Below are positions 21,198 through 34,206 of a DNA stretch of 64,000 bases, piece by piece (position 1 is the stretch's first letter; each line of letters opens with the position of its first letter). The notes under the pieces are model-generated. The model did no database searches. It was not told where the DNA came from and saw only the letters and a list, made by a program, of their open reading frames with translations. The DNA is from Sycobia sp. Sy_11 (Eukaryota; Arthropoda; Insecta; Hymenoptera; Epichrysomallidae): contig JACCIC010000002.1 of assembly GCA_018907035.1 (NCBI GenBank), positions 62,001 to 126,000 on the forward strand. The letters are read 5' to 3'. Made by a program: the position numbers and the translations under genes.

Positions 21198-24100
21198 CAA
21201 AACGAGATCCCCGACAGGCATTGGATGAAGTCATTCCGTCTGTATTAAATGGCGAGAACCACAGCTTGTAATGTTCCCCCACTGCGAAAAACAAATATTG
21301 GACGGGGGAACCGTGACGGGCGTTGATTTTATTGGCCCGTATCCACGAAAAAAGCCCTATTATATATGCACGGAAAACCACAGCGCGTGTTGACCGTTAA
21401 TCACTGGCCGGCACCAAGTCCAGTGTGTCGAACTGTAGACGCAGCAGAGCTCCCGGCAAATTGGGGGTGCTCGCGCATTGTCATGCAAATACTCATTTTA
21501 TACATATACCGGAATCAGACCCGCGACTAGCGCCAGCCCTGTACAGGAATCCATCGATTTCTTTGGCCTTGTTGCCCGGAACACGTCGCGCAGTGTCTGG
21601 ACTCTTGGGCAATATCGCTCGTTCCCTCGGATGGCTCCACAGCCTGAGGTTCTCAGTCGCGTGCTTCATCCGACGCCCAACTGTCGCGCTAGCGTAGTTT
21701 GGCTCTTTATCCCTTCTCGCGAGGCCAGATTTAAAGTACATTCTCCGATGGCATGGCATCGACGTCTTCCCCGGCATAATGAGCCGCGTCTTTTGCGTCG
21801 CTATGTACGTACGGCGCTCGGCTCCTTTGTCGGTCTCGTGCCCGGCTTGCATCGGCTCAAGATTAGAATTTGAAAAGGCAACGATTTCAAAGAGTCCAAA
21901 CGTTCGTCGCGAGAACGCAATCTCGCTCCTTCTTCAATTATCTTTTTCGAAGATGACTTATCAACGATAGCAGTTCGAGAACGAATGTATAATGTTCGAT
22001 GCAATCGCGCGGTAGTAGTACGAGATACTTAATAATACATATGCTTTCTTTCTTTTTGCACAATATGATTTTCGAGAAACTCAAGCAACTGCATTGGTTG
22101 AAATACTCTATAAATCTTTTGCTTTCAATAAAAATGAAAGGAACCATTCAATCAATAATGTATTCATCCTTGTCGGTTGTAACTTCTTCCTAACGACTCG
22201 TATAAGACTTTCAATGCCTCATTGGCGTGTATAGAAATCGCACACGACCATACGGGCTCGGAAACGAAATTCGTCCAGCCACCGGCTATCGATTCTGCGA
22301 ATCGGGACCGAATGCAGGCTAATCAGAAGCGGTTCTTTCGGTCGACACCGGGTCTATAATACACAAAGTAACTTTTACGAGCAGCTTTTGTGACCCGATA
22401 ACACCGAGAACACAGAGGTCTTCAAATAAACGAAACTCATTGCTATCTCAACTTTATATTTCATTTGAAGAATTTGACAATTAACCTTGATTAAAATTAA
22501 AAAAAAAAATCTTTAATTTTGCTAGAACGAAGCATCTTTTTCTGAATAATTTACAACGTCCGTTCATTTCGCGACAGGCGAAACTTTCAAACGTTTGAAG
22601 GTAGTACGTGCCAATCAGTCGCGCTCAATGACTCCTTACGACAGATGGGCGAGCTGTAAAGGGAAGGACTGTATTTTTAGCGGATGACCGTCACAAAACT
22701 ACCTGGACCCAATACTATAAACTGAAATATTTCAATGCTTCGATCCCTCGCGCTAATCTGCAATCAAAAACTATATATAACACCCCAGCTATCCCCGTGC
22801 TTTTTACCACGGTATTTTCATTGCAGCCGTTCGTTATAAAGCTCATCGCTCCTTGCTACCCTCATTTGTAACGTCTTGCGCGCTCGCCAGCGTTCTCGTT
22901 AGATGAGATTTATCACCTAGTTTGATGGAGCAATTATATATATATACATCCGTACACATATAGAAAAGAAATAGTCCGTAAGCTCCGACTGCCTCGACGC
23001 TTGTGATTCACTTCCCGTAATTTAGCTCCCTGCATAAATATTTAAACGAAACGCGACTAATCATTCGGTATATGATCGAGCGCGCTCGAGCGGCAATCGG
23101 GCTCCTGAGCCGAACTTCCTAGGCCGACTTTCTTTTTTCCTCGATTTGCCTGCACGTGAAAAGCGTCCCAATTAATGCGGACTGGACGGCGGCGGGTCGG
23201 GCCGGAAAATAGCTTCGAACGCGCGCTCTCTCCTGCGGCGCAGCCGCGGACGAATTTATTTCCTTCCCTCGCCGAGTGCGTCGGCCCGCATATCTAGCGT
23301 ACGCCGACGCTCCGCGAGAGTGTCGCGCGGAAAAGGAAGCAATTGTCCCGGTCGAGGGGCGCTAAATAATCTCCGCGGTCCGGGCGCATTGGCAGCTCTC
23401 GCCGAGCACGGGAGCGTCACTCGCTTTGTAAAAAAAAAAAAAAAAAAAAAACAGCGGGCTCCTCGATGCGGCAACGGCGAAAAATAATAATCACAACGAC
23501 AGCTATGCGGTGGACAAAACAACGACAATAACAACAGCAACTAAAACAGTAATAATAATAACTGCTTGCGACGGAAAGACCGATCGTTGTTCACGAGGAC
23601 CGATTGGCAGATATGCCGTTTGTCATCCCGTGTATTATTTCAGATATTAGCCTGCATTTTTAATATTTTCGATCTATAGATTATGGCCGATTGAAATCGA
23701 AATGTATAGAATTAGTGTTTAAGAATAAAGAAAAAGAGTTTTATAGCCTTTTTGTTAGGAAACTAGAACGGACTTCATTTATTTCGTATATTATGTTGTC
23801 GACTATATGTGATACTGTAATAACAACTGGATAGATATGACAATATATCATCTCTATATTATAATTATAACTTTAATATTAAAAAATTTTTAATGTAATT
23901 TTATGAACTATAAAAAATGCTTGTTTATATATAGAATAATACGAGTATAAATACTGCAAAACTCTTGTATAAAATATCAACAAAAGGTTTAATTTTCCAC
24001 ATAATGGGTAATTAACTTTGTCCGTCGCGACTGGCTGTAAAGTGCGTGTAAACACAACTATATATTTATGATAAAATAAAAATCCAAGGTGTATTTAATT

Positions 24101-24310
24101 CAGGAAATGGGCACAGCATTTATCCCGTAATTGAATAGCGCCGTAAATACGTGTTTTCGTAAGTCATCGTTTCCATCATCAGATGCCACGAGAGAAATCA
24201 ACGGCTGCAGCGTATCTGCGGCTTCTTTCAGTACAGAAATCCCAAGGATATACCGGGCGTGTGTATTATAGATGGAAATAACGGTGAAAATGATGAAACC
24301 AGAGAGTGAG

Positions 24311-24312
<2 letters not shown>
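21198..24312. other. Unique sequence, no gene seen
   Basis: About 3 kb without a long (AT)n tract. GC-balanced at 21200-21870, AT-rich at 21960-22560, GC-rich at 23000-23420, a 22-base poly-A at 23430-23451, a CAA/TAA-rich patch at 23515-23561, then AT-rich. Small frames are unrecognised. Confidence 0.55.
23430..23451 (+). repeat. Poly-A run
   Basis: 22 A in GC-rich surroundings. No retroposon body or target-site duplication could be recognised around it. Confidence 0.95.

Positions 24313-24350
<38 letters not shown>
24313..24350. repeat. (GA)n microsatellite
   Basis: About 38 bp. Confidence 0.96.
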
Positions 24351-24352
<2 letters not shown>

Positions 24353-24420
24353 CGCAAGGATGCGCGCGACATTACGTGCATATAATACGTATTTTTTCAG
24401 CCTTCCGCGCGGTTCACGTT

Positions 24421-24422
<2 letters not shown>

Positions 24423-24460
<38 letters not shown>

Positions 24461-24463
24461 CAT

Positions 24464-24504
<41 letters not shown>
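24423..24504. repeat. Two (AT)n tracts separated by a 14-bp spacer
   Basis: Tracts at 24423-24456 and 24470-24504 flank a spacer of ACAT and ACT repeats. Being self-complementary, the pair could fold into a long hairpin in RNA. Confidence 0.95.
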
Positions 24505-24505
<1 letters not shown>

Positions 24506-24896
24506 CCACTGATACCCCACACTTTGGCTGATGCATTATATGTTTCTTCGTGAATTCCTCGCCACTCCCGGGGAGAAGCCCCTTTCTTCCACCCCATCAC
24601 CCCGGCTGGATTATTCAACCCCGTTCCGAGATATTCACGCCTTTGTTTTCCTCCCGCTATATACGGATTCTCTTTGTCCATGTATTCCCTCGGCTCTCGC
24701 CAATTTTCTTGGCTCCAAGCCCGTCTTTCTCCCTCCCTAACTCTCTCTTTCTGTTTCTTTTTCTACATGTACGCACAAACATACATAATCCCTTGACAAG
24801 ACAGTGTATATAATTCTAGAAATTAAATCTAGCGTGCACGACACTTGCCCATTGCGGCTATTACAACTATGCTTGAAGCCAAGTTGTAATATTTTT

Positions 24897-24900
<4 letters not shown>

Positions 24901-24940
<40 letters not shown>
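24901..24940. repeat. (AT)n microsatellite
   Basis: About 40 bp. Confidence 0.96.
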
Positions 24941-24947
<7 letters not shown>

Positions 24948-26781
24948 TAAATAAATTCTAAACAGATTTTATCATGAATTTTGTGAAACGCGTCAGTTCT
25001 ATATGTCGAGAAACCAGTGCCCCGGCCCATTGGATGTCGAATAAAAAATGTTTCGTCCCGATGTTTTGGATATCGTTATTTTATGCAAAGTGGGCTCGAG
25101 CCACCGCGGCACGAACATCGTGTTTCACGTTGTAAAGCTCGTACCGTAACGCCGGATTTATATACACACACACACACACTCACACACATATATATATATC
25201 AAACATTTTATGGCTTCTTGATTCTCATAATGTCGCGCTCGTACGTTCATCCTTCAATCTCGACTAACGCACGGCGGGGCCGTTTTCATTGAGTCGTTCT
25301 CAGCGGTCGGACGGGATGAAAACTGGTCCGCGCCAAGTCTTCTTGAACGCGACGCGCAGTCTATGGAAAATCCGTTGGGCCGGCCTTGGCACTTATCGAA
25401 GTATGGAAAATTTCTACGAAACCAGGCGGTACCGTTCGATCTCCGTAAATCATAATTCCGACGAGGGTGAGAAGTTACGGGGACGTGATTGTACTTTGTC
25501 GGCTGGCTTTTGGCGCGTCGAAGCTGCTTCTGAATCTGACTTTGGAAGTTTTCCATCGCTATGCGGTTTCGACCTATTCGGTCGTTCAAAACCTAAGAGA
25601 TGCCGTTTTTGTCGATTTTCTAGGAACAAGAAATGCAGGAGCCATCTTCAATTGCCAATTTTATTCTTTGAAAAACCGTTAAGTTTATTCAAGTACTTTA
25701 TTTTTTCGCGGAGATATTTTATTCATTACTTTATGCACTTTCATTATTTATAAATCGAAAAATAAGTGATAGTTTTTTTAATTTTAGGAAACATGAACAT
25801 CATTTGAAGAATAGAAATTTTTTTGCATTTTATTTCTGTTTCATTAAATCTTCTGAAGAATAAGTTATGTGAAAAATCTTTAATAAATAACATTTAATAT
25901 TGCTATGATTATAATATAGATAAATCATAGTGTAAATCTAATTTGAAGAATTTTTAATTTAGAATTGTCAAAAGCAAGAAATTTGAGCAAGATCAACGAT
26001 ATTTTGAAAAATCAGGCTAGTAGCGAAAGATGATTTTTATGCTTCTGATTAAATAGAACAGAATCAACGGATATTAATTTAAAAAATACACGTGATTACG
26101 TTGCTCGCCATCTAGACCATCGTAAATTTCTAAAATGGAAAAGACTGGGGTTAAAGCTCTTTTCGTGATTAACTGCGGAAAGGGTGCATCGGATACCGGT
26201 CAGCATTACAGCTCTGTTTGTTACCGACGAACGTTCAATCGCCACCGGATCAACCTTGCATCCATGCATCCTTCGAATGTTTCGCCATCGCGATGAATTC
26301 AATTCAGTACTTCCAACACTTTTTACAACGGCACTGCGAGATCGGCGCGTTACGATGGTCGACGCTGCATACGTATTACGGTAGAGCGAGGATCAGCCCC
26401 CGTACCTATATTTATCCATATAAGGATGGGAGGAATCTCAAGCGTGGCTGATCGTGCGCGCCCAGTGGCGAAGGGGGGGGGCGGTTCTATTTGGGCCAAA
26501 GAGGGCCGGAAGTGAAATAATGACATCGTTGACCGATGCCATTTAGCAGCTATACCGATCAATTGTCCAAATTTGCTGTAGGATCGGCCTTTAAATACCA
26601 TTTTCTGCCATTTCTACGACAGTCCACATAGATATCGTCGATCTATTGCATTTTCGCCGCGACACTCGTTTGCGCAATCTGCACTTCTCGCGATATCTTT
26701 TTTCCCCCGTTTTTCTTTTTTGCAATATATCGAGCCAGCAGCAGATTTCAACGTGTAAGAACATTTCGAAACGAAGAAAAG

Positions 26782-26782
26782 G

Positions 26783-26827
<45 letters not shown>

Positions 26828-26828
26828 G
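26782..26828. repeat. (AT)n-(GT)n compound tract
   Basis: AT to 26800, then GT. The whole is about 47 bp of alternating purine/pyrimidine. Confidence 0.95.
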
Positions 26829-27304
26829 ATATAAAGATACGCCTGTTCCAATATGAATATCCGCTTGCAATAATTGTCAAATAAAGATATGGCATTGAAG
26901 GAGCGCACTGTCGAAAAATCCACCGTCTTATCTTGCCAAGCCGATTCGTAAACGAGTTTATAAATCACGAATGTATACCATTTATCGGCACATCGGTTAC
27001 GCGACACAGACACACGCACTCAAGCACTCGCTCCTTCTATACTCGGCGAATTCGTGCGCTAATTACCTCGTCGTAAGTATATATATATACATATAGGATA
27101 GCATTGACTCGATTTTTTCGCTGGAAAAAAGAGAAAAAAAGCTAAGAAAGGCCTCGGGATCTCTATACTATCCCCCTGTTAATACTCTCGGATGCAAGAA
27201 GGCGGCTACCGATCTCCGGCGGCAATTCAGCAGAAAAAAATCTAGATATATGTCCGCGCAGCTCTCAATTAAAGGCCTCTCGATATGTCGATGAAATGTG
27301 TGTG

Positions 27305-27308
<4 letters not shown>

Positions 27309-27338
<30 letters not shown>
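27309..27338. repeat. (CA)n microsatellite
   Basis: About 29 bp. Confidence 0.95.
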
Positions 27339-27339
<1 letters not shown>

Positions 27340-27931
27340 AGCGCATATGTGTATATGTGTGTATGCATAAGAGCAATTGGATGAAATAGTCTCATATCAA
27401 TTAAAGCCAACGAGATAAGGGTGACTAGTGTGTATGTGTGCGTGTTTGTGTGCATGTTTGCGTGTGCGCTTTTGGGTCGAAGACCCCTACAGTCATCGGC
27501 CGTCGTCGTCTGTGTGGGCAAACTGGTCCTGGCGCTCCATGTACGCGACACTACCAGCTGATATATATATATATACTATACAGTCGAAGTGTAGAATATA
27601 CCGGAATGCTCGGACGCATTGTACCCAACGCCTAAGCTATATATATAGAAATGTAAATGAATGGGAGGGAAAAACAGAAAAGATCGGATAAAATGAAGAA
27701 CCAGGTTATTATATACAGAGTCGGGAAGGGAGCTGTAATTGCTTTTCAAAGATTTATACCGAGTCAGATAAAAATGGATCTAGGATCTAAGGAGAATTTT
27801 CCAGCTTATGGCAGTTTTATAGCTTTTCGACCGTCTAAAATTAATTTGCTCCAATTAATCTTATGTTACTGCAGGATGTTTGAAAAAGTATATATTGCCT
27901 ATCATATGATTAAGAGAGGGAGAAAGCGTTT

Positions 27932-27935
<4 letters not shown>

Positions 27936-27987
<52 letters not shown>
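27936..27987. repeat. (AT)n microsatellite
   Basis: About 52 bp, unbroken. Confidence 0.97.
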
Positions 27988-27990
<3 letters not shown>

Positions 27991-28198
27991 GTAACTCCGA
28001 TTTAGCGATGATTCAAGCTGCGAAACTTGAAAGGCCGAGCACTCGCGAGACGAGTGTACATAAAGGAAAACCAAGGGGGGGTAGACGAGGGAGGAAAGGG
28101 GGATAATTGGGCGCATCTCTACTAACGAGCGCCTATTAAAGAACGTTCAACCAAATGAAACCATCGGCTCCCGCGCCGCCTCGCCTCCGTGCTGGCAG

Positions 28199-28244
28199 GC
28201 TTGCTTGCTTGCTTGCTTGCATGCATGCATGCATGCATGCATGC
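28199..28244. repeat. (TTGC)n-(ATGC)n compound tetranucleotide repeat
   Basis: About five copies of TTGC (28201-28220), then six copies of ATGC to 28244. ATGC repeats contain the self-complementary GCATGC, so this half can fold on itself. Confidence 0.93.
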
Positions 28245-28292
28245 GCTGCTGATCACGGTCGAGCGACTTTTTTTGCAGATTGATGCGCCGGT

Positions 28293-28293
<1 letters not shown>

Positions 28294-28330
<37 letters not shown>
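28294..28330. repeat. (GA)n microsatellite
   Basis: About 37 bp, followed by G- and GA-rich sequence to 28350. Confidence 0.96.
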
Positions 28331-28334
<4 letters not shown>

Positions 28335-28502
28335 AGAGAGAGATGGAGGGAGCCGATTGCGTGCCGGGCACGTGCCGGATAATGAGAGAGCCAACGGGGT
28401 ATAAATATGCGCGCGGGAGTCCATACATATATGCATGCGTCGAAGACACTGACATTAGATCGCCTCGTGCGCGGGGGAGAGGAAGTCCGAGCTTCCGATT
28501 GT

Positions 28503-28506
<4 letters not shown>

Positions 28507-28541
<35 letters not shown>
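28507..28541. repeat. (AT)n microsatellite
   Basis: About 35 bp. Confidence 0.96.
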
Positions 28542-28546
<5 letters not shown>

Positions 28547-28771
28547 ACACAGACACATATATTATATGGAGGTATTGGACCGCGACAGTTTTCTCATTGA
28601 CGAGGCGGACGCGGCGCGCGCGTTCATTCATTCATTGTTGGCCGCGCCCGCCCGCCGCCCCTGCACAGCCCGTGATGCATCGCCTTCGAGCAGCTCGGGA
28701 CGCATTTGTACGATTATATCGCGCGCGTATATACGTGTGGGTATGTCTATATATCCCTATATATACACACA

Positions 28772-28774
<3 letters not shown>

Positions 28775-28821
<47 letters not shown>
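28775..28821. repeat. (AT)n microsatellite
   Basis: About 46 bp. Confidence 0.97.
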
Positions 28822-28825
<4 letters not shown>

Positions 28826-28958
28826 ACACGCGCATATGTATAATACACATGGACGAGAAAATCGCGCGTAAATATGGCCGGCGCGCGGTGATTGTACGTA
28901 CGTACGCGGGTGATTTAGGAGGCCGATGCGCGCGACCGTTTCAACTTTTATATTTTAT

Positions 28959-28961
<3 letters not shown>

Positions 28962-29012
<51 letters not shown>
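28962..29012. repeat. (GA)n microsatellite
   Basis: About 51 bp. Confidence 0.97.
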
Positions 29013-29015
<3 letters not shown>

Positions 29016-30889
29016 AGAGGAAGAGAGAGGAGGGTCGGGAGATTTATCGTTAGGATATAAATCGACGATATCCTGATATATATTAACCTTTTCAGCGAAT
29101 TCGTGCTGCTTATCCGAAACATCTCTTTTTCGCGGACCGTACGAAAAGTTGCGTTTCTGCTCTGTAAATCTGTTGAAAAATTGAGGCCCCCCTCCCTTGG
29201 CCGGACCGCAATCAAATGAATCAAATCGAACAAAGTGAATAAAGAACTTTAAAATTCCACCGCACCTTTCGCGATATCTGCGTGCGCAATTCGAAACATT
29301 CGCGCTTATTTTATGTAAATTGTATACTTTAATAATTATTACATCCGATATTTCATACAGCCACGGCAAAATTACGTGAGCATTGTTAACAGTTGATTTT
29401 GAAAATGCAACAAACATTTTGAAGACAAAGACTAAATTTAATCGTAACTAATTTTAAAAAGGATATTTATTTAAAATAGGATCCTCGTTTGAATCGATAG
29501 AACAAATTCTTTGACGCAATACAGTAGATTTTAAATAGTTCAGGTACTTTATTTTTATGTTTTTGATCGTAACAGTTAAGCTGCTTACAATCCATTTCAA
29601 ACTAATTTAAAATCAATGAAGTTTGAAAAGCTCGAAGGATTCTGACGTTGAACACTTTTTACGATTAGCGTCGCCAACTGTGACAACCTAGCCTTACCGT
29701 TTACTCTCTTGATGCGCAAACGCGTTTCTTGGACTGCCGCCACCTAGCGGCGTTAAATAAATTACAGAGTCAATCAAATGATCAGCTGATAAGTTCCGAA
29801 GGATATGGATTCTAAAGCCTGTAAATCGCTTAAATCCAACTTCGATCTATATGAACTGTATGAAATATATTTCTCTTGACAATTCGAACCTGAAAAAACG
29901 CCACATTAACGACATTTTTCGGCTTTCGTGCTGAAAAATACAGTTGAATATTAATGTGTGCACGATGATTACCTTAAATTTAAAACGTAAACTTTCTAGG
30001 GCGCCAGTAGTAAGGTAGCCTCTCCTGCACTCGCGCTGCGACGTACTGCGATCTTGAATTCTTCGCTTCCATTTCAATTTCCGACCTGCCCCCCCCCTGC
30101 TGCTTCCCTCAAACTTCTACAAATTATGCAAAAATCCAATCCAACTTGAGCGAAAACTGGAATTCGAACCATCGATGTATAGTGCTAACGTACGGGGAGT
30201 TTTACATACAATCTCGAAACGAGTTTCGTTATCGGGCAATAAATATAAATGTGGTAATTCGCAATTTTTTTACATTATTTACATGTGCGCGTAACTGCGA
30301 GCCAGTGGCAACTGCCCGCAGCGCTCGTGCGTCGCGCGAACTTCGAGACTGATCGACGAAAGTGGGATTGCGGCGAGAGAGCGGAAAAGAAAGATAGAGA
30401 CGGAAGGTGAAAATCGTCCGTCGAATTACAAAGTACACCTCTCGACGGAATATCTATATATACACACGCACGATGTAGAGGAACGAATCATCTTTTGCGA
30501 GACACGCGCGCCCGGTCGCGTTTCGCGCGTATGCGTTGCGCGGGCGTTCCCCGCACACGGCCGCGCCCCTCCTCCAGCTGTCAAAACACGTAGGGGTTGG
30601 GAGGCGGAAGAGGCGGGGGGGGGGGTTCGAGCCCGTCTCCACCTCGATTCTTCCCCCCCCGCTCCCTACCGCCCGAGTCCCCGACCCGCGGCGGCACATC
30701 GCGTCGCGGAAATTCTTCATCTTCTCGCCCCGTACGATATCGGGTGCGGGGAGAAAGAGGCGAGCTCGGCGCTCGCTCCGCCGCGGGTAGGCCTATAAAT
30801 TGCTCGTCTGCAGGGCGCGCAAGAGAGCGTATTGGGGGCGCCCCTCGGCGCATTGTATACATTATAGACGCGTACGCGCACGTACAATG

Positions 30890-30893
<4 letters not shown>
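29013..30893. other. Non-coding, no gene seen
   Basis: Unique sequence, AT-rich at 29300-29620, with C-runs at 30090-30098 and 30651-30660 and a G-run at 30617-30627. Small overlapping frames on both strands at 30450-30980 reflect the GC-rich composition. Confidence 0.55.

Positions 30894-30942
<49 letters not shown>
30894..30942. repeat. (AT)n microsatellite
   Basis: About 49 bp. Confidence 0.97.
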
Positions 30943-30946
<4 letters not shown>

Positions 30947-31117
30947 GGTAGACTCGCATATGTATACACGCGTCTGCATATAATACAGTTATGTCGCTAC
31001 TTGTTCGCGAGGTATGAATGGACAGTGCATAAACAGGACGATGCTATCGGGGAGGAGAGAAGGGGCCCCGGAGATTGTAAGTGCGCTAATGCGACGCACA
31101 AAGGATGTTTTATTCAT

Positions 31118-31122
<5 letters not shown>

Positions 31123-31168
<46 letters not shown>
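31123..31168. repeat. (AT)n microsatellite
   Basis: About 46 bp. Confidence 0.97.
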
Positions 31169-31170
<2 letters not shown>

Positions 31171-32552
31171 CGGGGCGCGCGAGCCTTGACCGAATGAAAG
31201 GATATGCAAAATTTATGTGTATTATACATGTATATCTATATGTAGCGGGTTTAAATGCCTTCCTTTTTTAGCTGGAATAATAATGATATTAATAATAATA
31301 GTTATAATAATAAGCGTTATATATATATATATATATATATCGAGTTCTGTTCTGCATCAGATATATTTATTTATTTACTTATATTTACATATGCATGTTT
31401 GCGAGGGGCTTGTGTTATAGAGTAAGGTTCGGATATATATATCAATTCCATTGAGCTCACAATAAACTATATTTGTGTCTGAACGAAAACAAAAAAATGT
31501 TGGGAATGCAACGAGCTTTGAGGCCCGAAGCTCTTGTAATTGTAGAATAAAGGCTTCGCTCATAGTCGCTCATCACAGTCTCTGCCTCCGAGTCGTGCAG
31601 GAGGCAAAACGGGGGGAAATCCATCCCGCGTTTAATATGCACGTACGTAGTACTCGAAGCGGCCAAAATTTCCAAGACGTGACTCGCTCATGTAAATATA
31701 GAGGCTCTGGCTGAGGAAGGGACGCGAAGAGACGCGTACACGAGACGAGGAATAAGCAGCGATGGCGGTGGGGGGGGGGGAGCCGACGCCCCTGTCTGTC
31801 ATTTAAAAGAATTGCGTTGCGGTTATTTTCAGCTGGAGCGCTAATTTTCCCAAACGTAAACGTACACGATTAACATTTTCAAGGGACGCGATTTAAATTG
31901 GATTCTTGAATTATTATATAATACCCGTAATCGTGCCTTTCTGCTTATCGCTTCGATCCTGAAGTAAAATGTCGAAAATTAAAAATGAGAGGATAAATTT
32001 TTGAAAATACACCCGCTCTATGAAAAAAACAATTGTACATTGAGATTGATCATTCTTTATATCGATAACTATGTCGTATTTGAAAATTAAAATGTTGTAC
32101 GATTATCGTGTGATGTAGTATTAGAAGAACGCATCTAGTTCTGATCGGAGTTTGATAATCGTATTTTTTCATTAGATTTTGTTCTCAACGAATTATTAAC
32201 AATATGCATGTTACAATTTTAGCTAGTCGAACTGTAATTAGATTTATGATATTGGCTGTGGGAAATCATAATTATTATCATAATATTTACATACATGCAA
32301 TATACATGTCAGATAATTAGGGAATGATTACATCTAAAAGAATTAGATAGTTCCACATTGTTTATTTAATCACAATCGTAAAATGAATAATTGTTGTAAA
32401 GTTGTCCTTAACTATAAAATTATTAAGTATAGGAATAATTTTTCTAACACCGATGTCAGGAACTTGATTTGTAGTGAAGAAATTGAAGAAATCAAGATGG
32501 GAAGTACGATTTCACAAAAAATTCCTCCAATCAATAAATATGTAAATATATG

Positions 32553-32555
<3 letters not shown>
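31169..32555. other. AT-rich non-coding, no gene seen
   Basis: AAT/ATT-rich at 31276-31320, an AT tract at 31319-31340, a G-run at 31770-31780, then unique AT-rich DNA. Nothing is recognised. Confidence 0.55.

Positions 32556-32592
<37 letters not shown>
32556..32592. repeat. (AT)n microsatellite
   Basis: About 36 bp, preceded by TGTAAATA copies at 32541-32556. Confidence 0.96.
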
Positions 32593-32596
<4 letters not shown>

Positions 32597-32792
32597 AAAA
32601 CAGGGATTGTGATAATAAAAACATTTCTCTACAGATAAATTTGCACGATTCCCAGAGCGTCATGCTCGTCATTTTGCATATAAGAGCCTGAATTGTACAC
32701 CGGATTACGTTCCAAACGTTATTTACAAAAGTACCGGGATGTGCCGAGAGTCAACGCCATTTGCATAACGCGGCCCAAAATGATATTAAAGT

Positions 32793-32801
32793 TTCTCTCT
32801 C

Positions 32802-32839
<38 letters not shown>

Positions 32840-32840
32840 C
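32793..32840. repeat. (CT)n microsatellite, imperfect
   Basis: About 48 bp with G and TT interruptions in the first half. Confidence 0.93.
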
Positions 32841-33426
32841 CGCACTCTCTCCCGTTCTATGAATTATACACCAGAGGCTTTTCAATGTGGTCGCGTTGTC
32901 ACGTGTTACAACCCCTCCTACCTTGCCCCTCTCGCCGCGGCATCCGGCGTTAAACATTTTTAAATTCGCCGCGTTCGAAGCGAACCGCGCGGCTCGCGCG
33001 CGCTAAAATATACGCGCAGAGATCCGTTCCCCGTGTTTCTCTTCTACTCCCATACTATATGTAGTGAATTATTTATGATATGGGCGAGAATATAATGGAT
33101 TCGGAATTCTGCGCGCGGCGGCCTGCGCTTAGAAAATATGTCGTCCTCCGCGTCGGGGAGGAAAAGCAGGCTCTATACATGGTATGTATTATGGCACGCG
33201 TGTATGTGCACATATACACAAAGTGTATTAATAGAAAGCTCGCACGATCGGCTTATTTAAGCTGCAGCGATATTACGGTTTTCATCGCAAAGTTCGTGTA
33301 TATATGTATATAGAAAGCCGAAGCGCAGAGTGCGCGCGCGGAAACGAATGTTGCTTTACGCCCTGCTGCGAAATCAAATTAACGGCTTCTCTTTGACGCT
33401 GTTATGTATATACTTAAACACACATA

Positions 33427-33429
<3 letters not shown>

Positions 33430-33460
<31 letters not shown>
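33430..33460. repeat. (CA)n microsatellite
   Basis: About 31 bp. Confidence 0.95.
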
Positions 33461-33462
<2 letters not shown>

Positions 33463-34168
33463 CATACGCGCGCGATCACGAGCACGACACATTGAATATT
33501 CACCTCTCGTGGCTTATATCCTGGCATTACGCGTCGAAGACCCGATAGATTATGGTGTATTATTATTGTTTGGGAGCTTCTCAATAGCCCGACGAAAAAG
33601 ATCGAAGAAGATTCGTAAGAAGATTCGAATAAAGATACCGGCATGGATACGTATTTGAACAGCGAACTAACGGGTAAAGTATGTATAGCTTTCAAATTAA
33701 GGTTAATATTTATTTTCAAATGTTGTCTACTGCAACATTTCCTTATTTGAACGGATACATTTTTAATTAACTGGATATGATTGATCTTGCTCTCCCCCCC
33801 CCCACCCTCTGTAAGAAACGTCAGCGTACAGTTATTCATATTTACGCAAGTTAAAACAATTCCTAGAAATTAGATTTAACGTTACAGTCATCTTCTACGA
33901 GAAGCGACAAATTGCAACGTGGCACAATGCATGCGCATGGCGGTAACCTACTAATTCAACGATTCACAATGGAGAGCTGTTAATTAAAAGCTTAGTTAAG
34001 AGTCGCGTTTAAACTTTCGTCGCATTGATAGTCCATAAATGCAACAGAAGAATTACAGCTCTAGCTCACTCGAGAGCGACAATAAGCGCGCCGACTCAAT
34101 TAAAGGCGCGCAACCGTATCGGACGGTGGGAGAAAGTCAGGGAAAAGTGACCGAGTCTATATATATAT

Positions 34169-34172
<4 letters not shown>
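33461..34172. other. Unique sequence, no gene seen
   Basis: Mixed composition with a C-run at 33795-33804 and a short AT tract at 34159-34169. Nothing is recognised. Confidence 0.55.

Positions 34173-34202
<30 letters not shown>
34173..34202. repeat. (GA)n microsatellite
   Basis: About 30 bp. Confidence 0.95.

Positions 34203-34206
<4 letters not shown>

Larger units (their letters stand above)
24941..27935. other. Mixed non-coding, no gene seen
   Basis: A CA patch at 25166-25188, unique DNA at 25250-25680, AT-rich at 25680-26100, a G-run at 26475-26483, an AT/GT compound tract at 26782-26828, a CA tract at 27309-27338 and short AT tracts at 27561-27574. The 154-codon frame at 25289-25753 on the + strand resembles nothing known. 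Confidence 0.5.

Noticed and set aside
23430..23451. Poly-A as the tail of a retroposon
   Set aside because: No element body, coding remnant or flanking target duplication could be recognised.
29886..29905. Minus-strand TTTTTTCAG|GTTCGA
   Set aside because: Good tract and AG, but GTTCGA is a poor donor and the strand is opposite to the two strong sites.
30158..30180. Minus-strand GGTTCGAATTCC resembling a tRNA T-arm
   Set aside because: One base too long in the loop, with no cloverleaf around it.
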